The position numbers and the translations under genes are program-made. This document shows positions 48,232 to 58,108 of a DNA stretch of 64,000 nt, in pieces. The notes below the pieces were generated by a model, which saw only the letters and a program-made list of their open reading frames with translations, ran no database searches and was not told the origin of the DNA. The stretch covers positions 12,513,671-12,577,670 of the forward strand of contig OZ007509.1 in NCBI GenBank assembly GCA_963931865.1, written 5' to 3'. This stretch comes from Axinella damicornis (taxonomy: Eukaryota > Porifera > Demospongiae > Axinellida > Axinellidae). Every line of letters starts with the position of its first letter. The first letter of the stretch is position 1.

Positions 48232-49645
48232 CATAGATAATAGAACTACGTAGAAGGGATTGGAAACGCGCAAAAATTTTACGGGTAACCCGAGTACTAT
48301 AGCGCGTTATGGTCTGTAATCACAAACGCCACACCCTGTGTCAAAGTACAGAGGAAACAGATGTCACCACAGACCGCCTACTTGTAAGAGCAGCTGTCCA
48401 TGGCTTCCAAGAGCTGAAGAGCGGAGGTGCGAGGTAGTGAATACGCGTTTTATAGCCTTTATTGAGGTAATTTGTGCTTGTGTAGTTTTATAAGACTTTG
48501 TATAAGTGTAGTACCCATGGATTGGGTGGGGGTCAGTTTGGACCTACAGTCTAAATGCCACTGTAGGGTAAAATTGGTTCGTGTCACTGGAATTATTATG
48601 CTATTGACTAAAATGTCATGTAATTTCCCTTGGAAAACACAACTCTTTGTGTAATGTTTTACACAAGCTGCTTTACTGTGTGTTACTTATTCTGTGTTGA
48701 GTAGGTCAGGCACTGTTTACAATATGCCGTTAACTGCAGGATTTAGATGGACGCAAGCAATTATGAGCAGAATAGTGAGAGAGATTTGGCGTCAGTTTCG
48801 TCAGATTGATACTTCAGTGTTTTCAGCGACTTCCCACAGTTTCTTGGTACATGTTCTGGGAGGGGCCAGAAAGCTGGTATTTGTTCATGTGGGCCAGTGA
48901 AGACCGGCATTTGCCTAAGTGGGCCAGCAAAGGCTGGGGAACACTCCCTGATGTCAGTCGTTCCTTGGATAGGCAACATGCAGGTACTCTTTTTCCAAAA
49001 CTGACGCCAAATCTCTCTCACTATTCTGCTCATAATTGCTTGCGTCCATCTAAATCCTGCAGTTAACGGCATATCGTAAACAGTGCCTGACCTACTCAAC
49101 ACAGAATAAGTAACACACAGTAAAGCGGCTTGTGTAAAAAATTACACAAAGAGTTGTGTTTTCCAAGGGAAATTACATGACATTTTAGTCAATAGCATAA
49201 TAATTCCAGTGACACGAACCAATTTTACCCTACAGTGGCATTTAGACTGTAAGTCCAAACTGACCCCCACCCAATCCATGGGTACTACACTTATACAAAG
49301 TCTTATAAAACTACACAAGCACAAATTACCTCAATAAAGGCTATAAAACGCGTATTCACTACCTCGCACCTCCGCTCTTCAGCTCTTGGAAGCCATGGAC
49401 AGCTGCTCTTACAAGTAGGCGGTCTGTGGTGACAGCTGTTTCCTCTGTACTTTGACACAGGGTGTGGCGTTTGCCAAAAAAGGTTATAGTTGGCTTGTGC
49501 AGAGGCCATTACAGACCGTACGCGCTATAGTACTCGGGTTACCCGTAAAATTTTTGCGCGTTTCCAATCCCTTCTACGTAGTTCTATTATCTATGCTTCT
49601 ACGTAGTTCTATTATCTATGCTTCTACGTAGTTCTATTATCTATG
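48232..49645. mobile_element. Giant foldback: ~560-bp inverted arms around ~200-bp loop
   Basis: The left arm (about 48232-48797) and right arm (about 49000-49595) are near-identical inverted copies, both ending CATAGATAATAGAACTACGT. At the right end the terminal 25 bp (CTTCTACGTAGTTCTATTAT...) is repeated three times in tandem. Differences between the arms are few (a short deletion near 49470, single substitutions). The 60-codon frame present in both arms is a by-product of the inversion. Confidence 0.85.
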
Positions 49646-49712
49646 TTTCAACTAAGTACTTGCTCAGTGTAACAGCAACATTCACCAGTCAGACACCAGA
49701 ATGCAATCTTAC

Positions 49713-49748
49713 CATAGATAATAGAGCGTAAACGCTCTATTATCTATG
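49713..49748. repeat. 36-bp perfect palindrome sharing the foldback terminus
   Basis: CATAGATAATAGAGCG, a TAAA loop, and the exact inverse. The CATAGATAATAGA terminus is that of the giant foldback, suggesting a deletion derivative or footprint. Confidence 0.7.
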
Positions 49749-50285
49749 ATCTTACTATGCAGGAGTCCTAAAAATTTGTCTTAGCTGACATGGCTAAGCT
49801 GTTGAGCATCACAGGACTAGACTTGTAAAACCACTGAATGCACTCAGCTTGTGGAGACCAGTTGATGGACAAGCATGCAGCTGATTAAAGGCTGAGATAG
49901 AATTGACTGACAATCATGGAATAATAACATACAAGCATACAAAACAAAATAGAAAAAGAACTAACACAATCACAATAATGTATAATAATGTATACATAAT
50001 TATGTAATTACCTCACAAACAATAATGTATACAAAACAAGACATCATGGAATTATAATTCTGTACTCTGTATGCACTTTAATATTTACCTGTAGCACACT
50101 GGTGCCTTAATTGGTGTGTTATTGCTATATAGTTTATCCCATAGAGCTATCGTTCCTAGATTATCATACCACTAAAATGTAGCTATATCTGAAAACATTT
50201 TGTCACAAAGAAGTATCATAATAGCTACATGTATACTTACTTTTAAAATTCTGCTTGCCATGACAACATATTAAGCATTTCCTGA

Positions 50286-50504
50286 TCAGTTCCTCTTCTT
50301 TAATGAAGACTTCTTCTTGGAAGAAGTCTTGCATTTCCCATATGCATGGTTCATCAAGACTCTTGCAATGATTAACTTAATATCAGTGGCTTCTTGACAT
50401 TTGCTGTGGTGAAATGTGATTGCTGCTCGTGCTGAACATGCAGCATAGTATGGTACCAGATCAAGAAGAGAGGAAACATTAGGAATGGACCACATGATGA
50501 ACAT
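50286..50504 (-). pseudogene. Coding-like frame in duplication A, unrecognised
   Basis: 72 codons containing MWSIPNVSSLLDLVPYYAAC, shared with the frame at 51855-52052 in copy B (which continues differently near its end). The composition is protein-like, but the ends are not conserved and no family is recognised. It may be a fragment of an element's gene. Confidence 0.25.
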
Positions 50505-50921
50505 CTTTCTAAGAAGAAGTCTTTCATTCGCTAGAAAAAATTAAGGAAGCATAAGGAAATGCTAATAACCCATTAGTTGTGTAGGACTTCTGGGAATCAG
50601 ATGTCCTTTCTGTTAGGAGTAGAATTGATGTGCATAATATAGTTAAACGGGCCAGACAATGGTCACACTAACTGACAGATGGCCATAAGTAGTTGGCGAA
50701 AGAGAAAACGGAAACATTATCACCATATACCATCTATACTTTTGTAGTGAGGGCTCACTATAGCTAGATTGTTTAAAATCGTCCTCCCGGTGTGTAACTT
50801 CCTTCACATGCTGCATCTCAAGAAGTGAAAGAGTGTGCCTTCACAAAAATGTGGAGGTTAGCAGCTAATTACAATTAACAATTATATACAGGACAGATAC
50901 TATTAAGCACTTATCTGTAAA

Positions 50922-50953
<32 letters not shown>

Positions 50954-51307
50954 AATACAATAATACCTGCCATGATTCCAGACACTGAGATAAACACAAG
51001 GGGAAAATGCTGGAAGTGGACTATTGGACAACTTTCTGGCATCATTGGGCCTACCATAAATTGTAGGAAATTCTCAGAGGTGTGGTTTGTTCATTGAGAG
51101 CGAAAAAGCTGACTTAATTTCCATAGTTCTTTTGACTCCGCCTCCGCCCTTGTTTGTGAGGTAGCTAGCTACATAGTGTATATTTTTCATTTGTAACTTA
51201 TTCACCGGAAGAAAAGGCTTCCTAAATTGTTAGTATATACTGAGCTACCACCATAATATTGAGTGCAAGGGGTACAACTGCATGAGCTACAACTCCAACC
51301 CGTGGGT

Positions 51308-52550
51308 TTGTACTTGTTCAGTGTAACAGCAACACTATACCCTCACCAGTCAGACACCAGAATACAATCTTCCTGTTTTACTATGTAGGAGTCCTAATAG
51401 GTGATGCTCAGCATGCAGCTTAGCCATGCCATGGCTAAGCTGCATGCTGAGCATCGCAGGACTAGACTTTTAATACCACCAGTTAGTGTGCAATGCATGC
51501 ACTCAGCTTGTTGAGACCAGTTGACTAACAAGCAGCTGGAACAACCCAATTAAAGGCCGATCAAGATATAATTGACTGACAATCATGGAATTAAATTACT
51601 GTAATTCCATACTCTGCATCCACTTTAATGTTTACCTGCAGCACACTGGGCCTTATTTGGTTGTTTATCCCATAGAGCTATCGTTCCTGGATTATTACAC
51701 CACTAAAAATGTATAGCTGAAAACATTTTGTCAAAAAGAAGTATCATAATAGCTATATGACATTGTAGGTTGTAGCTATACTTAGTTTTAAAATTCTGCT
51801 TGCCATGACAACATATTAAGGTTTATTAGCATTTCCTGATCAGTTCCTCTTCTTTCAGATGTTAATGAAGACTTCTTCTTGGAAGAAGTCTTGCATTTCA
51901 CCATATGCATGGCTCATCAAACTCCTGCAGTGATTAATATCATTGGCTTCTTGACATTTGCTCTGGTGAAGTGTGATTGCTTCTTGTGCTGAACATGCAG
52001 CATAGTATGGTACCAGATCAAGAAGAGAGGAAACATTAGGAATGGACCACATGATGAAATGTATGACATCTTTCTAAGAAGAAGTCCTTCATTCGCTTGA
52101 ACAAATTGAGGAACCATAAGGAAATGCTAATAACCCATTACTTGATGTGTAGGACTTCTGGGAATCAGATGTCCTTATAATGCTGTTAGGAGTAGAATTG
52201 ATGTGTTTATTGGGCCAGATAATGGTCACACTAACTGACAGATGGCCACAAGTAGTTGGGGAAAGACTCAGAAAACACAAACATTATCAATATACCCATG
52301 TAGTTAACCTATAGTTATAGCTATACTTTTGCAATGAGGGCTCATTAGATTGTTTAAATTCGTCCTCCCGGTGTGTAACTTCCTTGACATATGGTCATTA
52401 AGAAGCAACTGTTGCCGTGAAAGAGTGTGCCTTCGCAAAAGTGTGGAACTTACTGCAGCAGCTAATTATAATTAATGATTACAAGACAGATACTATGCAG
52501 CAGTTATCTGTAAATACAATGATAGCTGCCATGATTCCAGACACTGAGGT
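51308..52550. repeat. Direct duplication, copy B
   Basis: Partner of 49655-50990 with many small indels and substitutions; it includes a local CTTAGCCATGCCATGGCTAAG palindrome. Two frames (51855-52052 and 51917-52117, minus) cover its coding-like block, indicating a frameshift relative to copy A. Confidence 0.7.
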
Positions 52551-52764
52551 CGTTGGTACACTGTTACTATTGGAATCCTCACATCTCTACTGATGAGATC
52601 ATCAACTAGCTATACATAATTGTTGCTGCGAAGGAATTTTGCAGGTGGTTGACTCAATGTAGCTAGATGTAAACAGTGAATACCAGGCCCTCTCTTACGA
52701 ATTCCAGAAGATCATCCCTTTAGTGCTAGCTACTGGATGATTATCAGGACTTGCTTGAGTATAT

Positions 52765-52859
52765 AATGAACAGTCAGTCAACTTATCATAGTCAGGAGAT
52801 ATGAGCACCGTGAAGCAGTGCTCATATTGCTCCTGACTATGATAAATTGACTGTTCATT
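52765..52859. repeat. 95-bp near-perfect hairpin
   Basis: AATGAACAGTCAGTCAAC..TTATCATAGTCAGGAG pairs with the inverse at the right, leaving a ~10-base loop (CGTGAAGCAG) and only a few mismatches. It could be a foldback element or a precursor-like hairpin. Confidence 0.75.
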
Positions 52860-53670
52860 GGGCTCCTGGCATAGTGCATGCGGATTGATTATTAGAGCCA
52901 AGCCTGTCTTTATACGTGTAGCTAGTCTGTGCGCACAACGGAATGAGTTTCAGGAAACAAATTTGGTCCTAAGTGTGAACACAATCATTATGATGCCTTC
53001 AGAAACGACCAGAATCTTTACTCTCCGGGCAATATCACTGTGAGTATGATGCATTGTCAATAACAACGATAGGGTGAGTTGCTCGTATCACTTTGTATGG
53101 GCGACTGGCTCGAGGAATAATGGCTAAAAGCAGGAATACGTTAGTCTAAGAGTAGACACATTGATAGAAAGCATTATGTGAAGAATATACCTGTGAGTTA
53201 AAGTTTTGGTCATAGCTAAATTAATGTAAGGTGACAACAATAACTTGCAAAATGTGTGAATGGCAGCAATTTCAATTACATACTCCTGATGGAGGCAAGA
53301 ATGCGGACAATTCTGACTTCCAGAATTTACTCTCCACAGGAGTACCTGTGAGCTCCTTTGCTGATGGGTCCAAACACTAAGGACTAGTAGATCCACCAGA
53401 CGGCAGTTGAAGACATCTTCAATCTTCTGGGGGATCCCAGTTCCTTTGCATGGAAACCTGAATTGATTGCCTTGCATGGCCAGATCCTTTGCTCATGCAG
53501 CAACCTGCAGGTTTTCTGGTCAATCCAAAGGTGCATACGCTATTATAATTGTGGAAATTATTTATAAAATTGATTGTTCTTCCTCCCTTGTGCACAGACA
53601 TGTAGCGCCCTATAACATTCTCAGATTTGGGTCTTCTGGTCAAGTCTAATACATGTAATTTATAACCATC
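52860..53670. other. No assigned gene
   Basis: Minus-strand open frames at 53124-53477 and 53419-53841 look partly coding but overlap, lack recognisable motifs and cannot be joined with confidence. Confidence 0.3.
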
Positions 53671-54196
53671 GAGGGGCAACCGCACTCCTGGTTGCCGTTG
53701 CAGCGCCGGCTGCGACTCGCCGTAGCGCAAGCTAGTATCGCAGTTAGTTCCAATTAACGCACATGCCACGTGGCAACCACGCTCAGTCGATCGCGAGCAA
53801 TGGCGACCAAAAGGAAGGCAAGACGTTATTACAGCACTCACAACTTAGCCAGCATGGTGAGTTTTGCCATGTGAGCATCAGTGAATGACAGCGATCACGG
53901 CCGTGTGGTCAGAATCTTCGTGTGCCTTTCCCGAGTGCTGTACTGCCACCGGAAGTCGAAGAGAGCGCTCGAGCAATGGTGGCCAACGGCGAGACAAAAG
54001 CGTTCATATCTCTACCACCAAGGTGAGTTTCAGCACAATTATTTTGATTTTGTGTCACTGCATCATAGCGATCACGACGGTGTAGTCGGAATCTTTGTAG
54101 GCCATTCGGAAGTAGTCAAACGTTTATTAATTAATTAATTGGGGCGAGCCTGAGCGAGCCCCACACTAGCGTGACTTCATTGCGCTGTGCGTGTGT

Positions 54197-54236
54197 ATGT
54201 TTGCTTGCTTGCTTGCTTGCTTGATTGCTTGCTTGT
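54197..54236. repeat. (TTGC)n microsatellite
   Basis: About nine copies of TTGC with one TTGA interruption, just outside the left end of the pogo element. Confidence 0.85.
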
Positions 54237-54249
54237 CATCTTGCAAATA

Positions 54250-57200
54250 GGGTAATAAGGGGAGTCTCCGGACACTTAAGAATGCATCGTTAACACAGGC
54301 TTACATGAATAGCCTCCAGTCCTGCTAAGTCAACTTTCGTACACACCAGCTTCCGTTCGTAAACACCGAGGGTAGTAACCGTTCGAACTTGTCGCAGGGT
54401 ATTGAGCGCGCGCAACGAAAAGGCGGGGCCCTACGGAGGTAGTAAACGGACAGTGGAGGCAATTATTGGACGGTAGAGTTTACAGACAGTATACGAAGTT
54501 TTGGTCACAAAATATGCACTAGAAATGACAAGAGGTGTTGACAAAAAGTTTAAGCAATGAGACCTGGGTTCTACATGCATGGCAGTCAACTGCTACAAGC
54601 AGAACAATACCAAGTTATTTCGCTCACTATATCGTACTCTTCAGGAGGAATATCAGTACACTCCTTGTGGTACCAGGTAGTGCACAGATCGCAAGCCACC
54701 CAGTCCAGTGCTCTATTGGTATCACAGGTTGGGCAGATTGTGTCACTGACATTGTCGTCTGCGCCAGACAGGGATGATGGTGGGGATGGAGGTGGGGAAG
54801 GAGGTGGGGAAGGCAATCGCCTCCTGCCTCTCTTCTTGGGTCGCTGCTGAGACTGCAGAGCTTTCCTCTTCTCCTTTTTAGCTTGCTCCTCTTCAGCCTT
54901 TTTCTTCTTTTTCATTTCTCGCTCTGTCTTGCGTTGAAGTTTCTCTTCTTCCTCTTTCTTCTTCGCTTCCTTCTTCTCTTCCATGAAGCGGATGATTTGC
55001 GTACCAGACAAATGGGCTGGAAGGTGAGATTGTCCTCCCCTTGTCTTCTTCTTCTGCTGATCTGGTTTTGGGTAAGTCAAAATTTCATCTAAAACAGAGG
55101 AGCCGGTTACCGGATGGGTAGGATTGCAAGCCCAGTCTGTGGATTTGCCAGTTGCTTCAGTATCCCTAACCTTGGGATCATCCTCACGTTTCTCATCATC
55201 ATCGTTCTTGGCCTCAGACTCATCACATAGAGACAGCTGCTTGAGTTTCACCCAAACTGTGTAAAATTCATCCCCCTTGAGATCATAGCCTTCATCAAAG
55301 CGTGAGGTGAACTTCCTTTTTGTAGCGCTGGCCATTAACTCCTCAACAGTATTTAAGGTCGATTGGCATGAGCTTTCAGGCTTCGCTGCAGCTTCACCGG
55401 ATTCTTTCGTTGGGTTGTAGACTGAGGAGGGTGTAAATTTGCTCGGGCGAATAGCTTCAAAGTTGACTGGGAATATCCCAGCATTGCGAAAAGCATTAAC
55501 TATGGTTCCAACTTTGACAGTGTTGTCATATGCTTCACGAAAAACACGCGCAAACGTTTCTTTAGTGACCGACTTCCCCACATTTTCAACACTGTATTTT
55601 GCAACGGCCTTCTTCCATGATTGCTTGAATGGACCATAGAACCCAACATCCAGTGGCTGAGTGATCTGAGATGAATGTGGCGGCAAGCAGTAAAGGAGAA
55701 TTTCATTCTTTTGGCAAAAGCGTGAAATCTCAATGTCGATATGTGTGGAATGGCCATCCACCAAAAGAACCACAGGGCGTCGAGGTGGAATTTGGAGAGC
55801 GAAATGGTTCACTAGCCATCCATAAAAGAGCTCAGTAGTCATCCAGCCATTTTGTGACTTACCAAAGTATGCACCTGGCACACCCCCTTCAAGCGGATTA
55901 TACTTAAACCTCTGCCCTGGAAACAAATGCATTGGGGGAATGATGTTCCCACTTGCACTGATCGCACACAGAGTGGTGATTTGCTCTCTGCTACTACCAG
56001 TTATTTGGTAGACATCTTTTGTACCAGATAGGCATAGGACTTTACCAGTGCGAGGGCAGAGTGGACACCCAGTCTCGTCTGCATTCCAAATGCTGGATGG
56101 TTCAGATACACTGTGGACCTGTAAAAACTGTTCGAATGCAACATACCACTTCTTAATACCTTCTTTTGTGCAAGCCTTAGCTCGAGCCAGCTGTAATGGC
56201 TCAGGTGTGCGCATTGTGATAGTGGGATGACGGCGAAGGAAGGCGTACCACCAGTCTTTACCTGGTCTGTTATCAGTGAATGGATTCGGTCGTTTATCCT
56301 TGTCTAGGATTTGCTTTACCATCTCACAAATCTGTTGACGGGTTCTACCATAGCCGATCCTTGACATTTCGATTGCCCAGTCTACCAGCATACTCTCCTC
56401 GACACTTGTTAGCACCGTCGGTGGTCCAGGCCGACTTCCAACCTCAACCTTTCCCTTCACATGGTCATACAAAGTGCTTTTAGGCACACCATACGCTTCC
56501 GCTGCCTTACGCATTGACATTTTTTCCTCCCGAATGGCCACCACAGCATTCTCCAGGTCCTGTTTTGTCCATGATTTAGATCCAGATGGCTTCTTTGCCA
56601 TTAGTGCACTATGGAAAAGCATGAGAGAAATCAGTGAGGGGCATGCTCATAGGTAACACCCAACAAAGCAGATTCAAACACGGTGAGCACTTCATTGGGG
56701 ACTTGTTCACAAGTATACCAAATTTCATCATCAGACCCAGCCTAGTAATTCACAAAATGAGATATCTCCACCCACCACCACAGGTTATACAATTCACTGA
56801 GGGGTCTACTTTTCCCTCTAACTTGATAATCCCTTAATGGCTTTCAACCAGACATAAACCAATTGGTAGGAATGGACTTGACCTGAGTGCAAACTAAATT
56901 TGGTGTGCATTGATTAGAGTGGGACTGATAGTGGGACAAATTTCACCAAGTTTGCCACTTTAAAGCCATATAAATGCAACCGAATAAGTAAATTTGCCTT
57001 CTACTACTGTATTTAGGGAATCCTGTGCTTCATTCTGATATGTTACTTTGTACTAACTCAATTTACAACATAGTTTAGCCAAACTGGAAAATGGGCACCA
57101 TTGCTTCACTGTTGCCTTGTTAGTGTCCAGGAACTACCACTTAACCTACCCCAGCCAAAAAAAAATCCCAAAAATCAGTAGATCATCCAAACTCTTGGTC

Positions 57201-57549
57201 ATTCAAAACTTGAAGTCACCAATAGTAGTAGATCACAACGCATGCTTCAGACATTGAAGCGCGATGACTTCTGGATAGCAATCTCCCCACAAAATGATGC
57301 CCATTCTTACACCTACGTAAACCAGTCAGTTATTTCACCAACCAATTTCAACAGGACTTACCTTTCCCTGCAGAACTCCCTCCAGCACAAGCTTCAAGTC
57401 GCAAACAGTGCAACAAAAACTCAGAGCACATGCCACTAGTTAGAACCACGTGTAACTCGTGCTCCGCAGCTGCCGCTTATGAGCTGCATTACGTAATCAA
57501 ATTAACACGTCCGGAAACTGTCGATGTCCGGAAATACCCCACGATACCC
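54250..57549. mobile_element. Pogo-type (Tc1/mariner) transposon, 3.3 kb
   Basis: Inverted termini of about 25 bp: GGGTAATAAGGGGAGTCTCC then GGACA at the left; the right end read inward is GGGTATCGTGGGGTATTTCC then GGACA. They match in the GGGTA, GGGG and TCCGGACA blocks. Both are bordered by TA (54248-54249, 57550-57551), the family's target site. It contains one intact transposase gene and about 0.9 kb of non-coding sequence on the 5' side. Confidence 0.8.
54586..56601 (-). CDS. Pogo/psq transposase with C-terminal PHD finger
   Basis: 671 residues from the Met of MAKKPSGSKSW (56601); the frame is open for seven more codons, but a TTTCCATAG acceptor-like site sits just before this Met, suggesting a 5' UTR intron. 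Order: psq-type helix-turn-helix (~10-60, with KAAEAYGVPKSTLYDHVKG), a CENP-B-like second DNA-binding region (~65-145), then a DDE_1 catalytic core with WNADETG, VVLLVDGHSTH and QITQPLDVGF; 35 residues separate the last two aspartates. A Lys/Glu-rich coiled segment (~555-605) leads into a PHD zinc finger (~622-671: CPTC, CDLC, WYHKEC, WYCSAC). No stops or frameshifts, so it could be active. Whether this fusion is already described I cannot check. Confidence 0.92.
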   Translation of the reverse strand: MAKKPSGSKSWTKQDLENAVVAIREEKMSMRKAAEAYGVPKSTLYDHVKGKVEVGSRPGPPTVLTSVEESMLVDWAIEMSRIGYGRTRQQICEMVKQILDKDKRPNPFTDNRPGKDWWYAFLRRHPTITMRTPEPLQLARAKACTKEGIKKWYVAFEQFLQVHSVSEPSSIWNADETGCPLCPRTGKVLCLSGTKDVYQITGSSREQITTLCAISASGNIIPPMHLFPGQRFKYNPLEGGVPGAYFGKSQNGWMTTELFYGWLVNHFALQIPPRRPVVLLVDGHSTHIDIEISRFCQKNEILLYCLPPHSSQITQPLDVGFYGPFKQSWKKAVAKYSVENVGKSVTKETFARVFREAYDNTVKVGTIVNAFRNAGIFPVNFEAIRPSKFTPSSVYNPTKESGEAAAKPESSCQSTLNTVEELMASATKRKFTSRFDEGYDLKGDEFYTVWVKLKQLSLCDESEAKNDDDEKREDDPKVRDTEATGKSTDWACNPTHPVTGSSVLDEILTYPKPDQQKKKTRGGQSHLPAHLSGTQIIRFMEEKKEAKKKEEEEKLQRKTEREMKKKKKAEEEQAKKEKRKALQSQQRPKKRGRRRLPSPPPSPPPSPPSSLSGADDNVSDTICPTCDTNRALDWVACDLCTTWYHKECTDIPPEEYDIVSEITWYCSACSS

Positions 57550-57551
57550 TA

Positions 57552-58108
57552 CCGTAAATTTTAAATCAGCGAATTTCACTTGCACGTGCACAATAATATT
57601 CAAATTCAACGAACTCGACGGACCGTCTAGCTACCTGTAGCTGTTCGACGAACGATGGCGACAACAAAGACGGAGACCACTCGTGGACATTGGCTAGAGC
57701 ATCATGAACATTCTTCCTCCTCGGCGACACTGACAAAGACGGAGACAGCGCGTGGACCTACACGTACCGCCTTGCCGGTTAGCCTAGCTACATTGCTGCT
57801 AGGCTATAAACGCTAACCTGACTCGCTCACAGTTGCTGTGATGTGCACGAGAGGATGCAGAGAATATAGCTACAGTGACATACAGCAACTTCATGCTAAT
57901 GCGTACAACAACATTGCTAGCAGAAACAGAAACACTGCGGAATGGTTCAGCCAGCAATAGCCCTCTTCGGTCACACACTTGCTTCCAACAATGCTGATCA
58001 TGGCTTTGACCGTTTTCATATACTGCCCAGCCTTCACTACTATACTGACATGCAGTACGTCAGGCGAGCCCCACAATGCCCTGCATTCTCCTAGTTAATT
58101 ATATACAC
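57552..58108. other. Unassigned sequence between pogo element and repeat array
   Basis: It contains a direct repeat of ACAAAGACGGAGAC (about 57664 and 57735) within a segment reading ATGGCGACAACAAAGACGGA, reminiscent of the ATGGCGACC starts of the array units. No gene assigned. Confidence 0.35.

Larger units (their letters stand above)
49655..50990. repeat. Direct duplication, copy A
   Basis: It aligns in order with 51308-52550: CAGTGTAACAGCAACA, CAGTCAGACACCAGAAT, CAGGACTAGACTT, the GCACTTTAAT.TTTACCTG block, the reading frame at 50286-50504, and GTCCTCCCGGTGTGTAACTT. A 30-base C-run (50923-50952) near its right end is absent from copy B. Confidence 0.7.
48188..51163. mobile_element. Possible composite element with TACCTCACAAACAAGGGCGG ends
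   Basis: TACCTCACAAACAAGGGCGG at the left and its inverse at 51144-51163 face each other (the right copy has an extra GCGGA). No clear target duplication. The pair encloses the giant foldback and most of duplication copy A. Confidence 0.4.

Noticed and set aside
48472..49324. Paired identical 60-residue genes on opposite strands
   Set aside because: They are the two arms of one inverted repeat; no recognisable motif.
54883..56483. Plus-strand hydrophobic frames in the pogo region
   Set aside because: Antisense shadows, for example the reverse of the Lys/Glu-rich coil.
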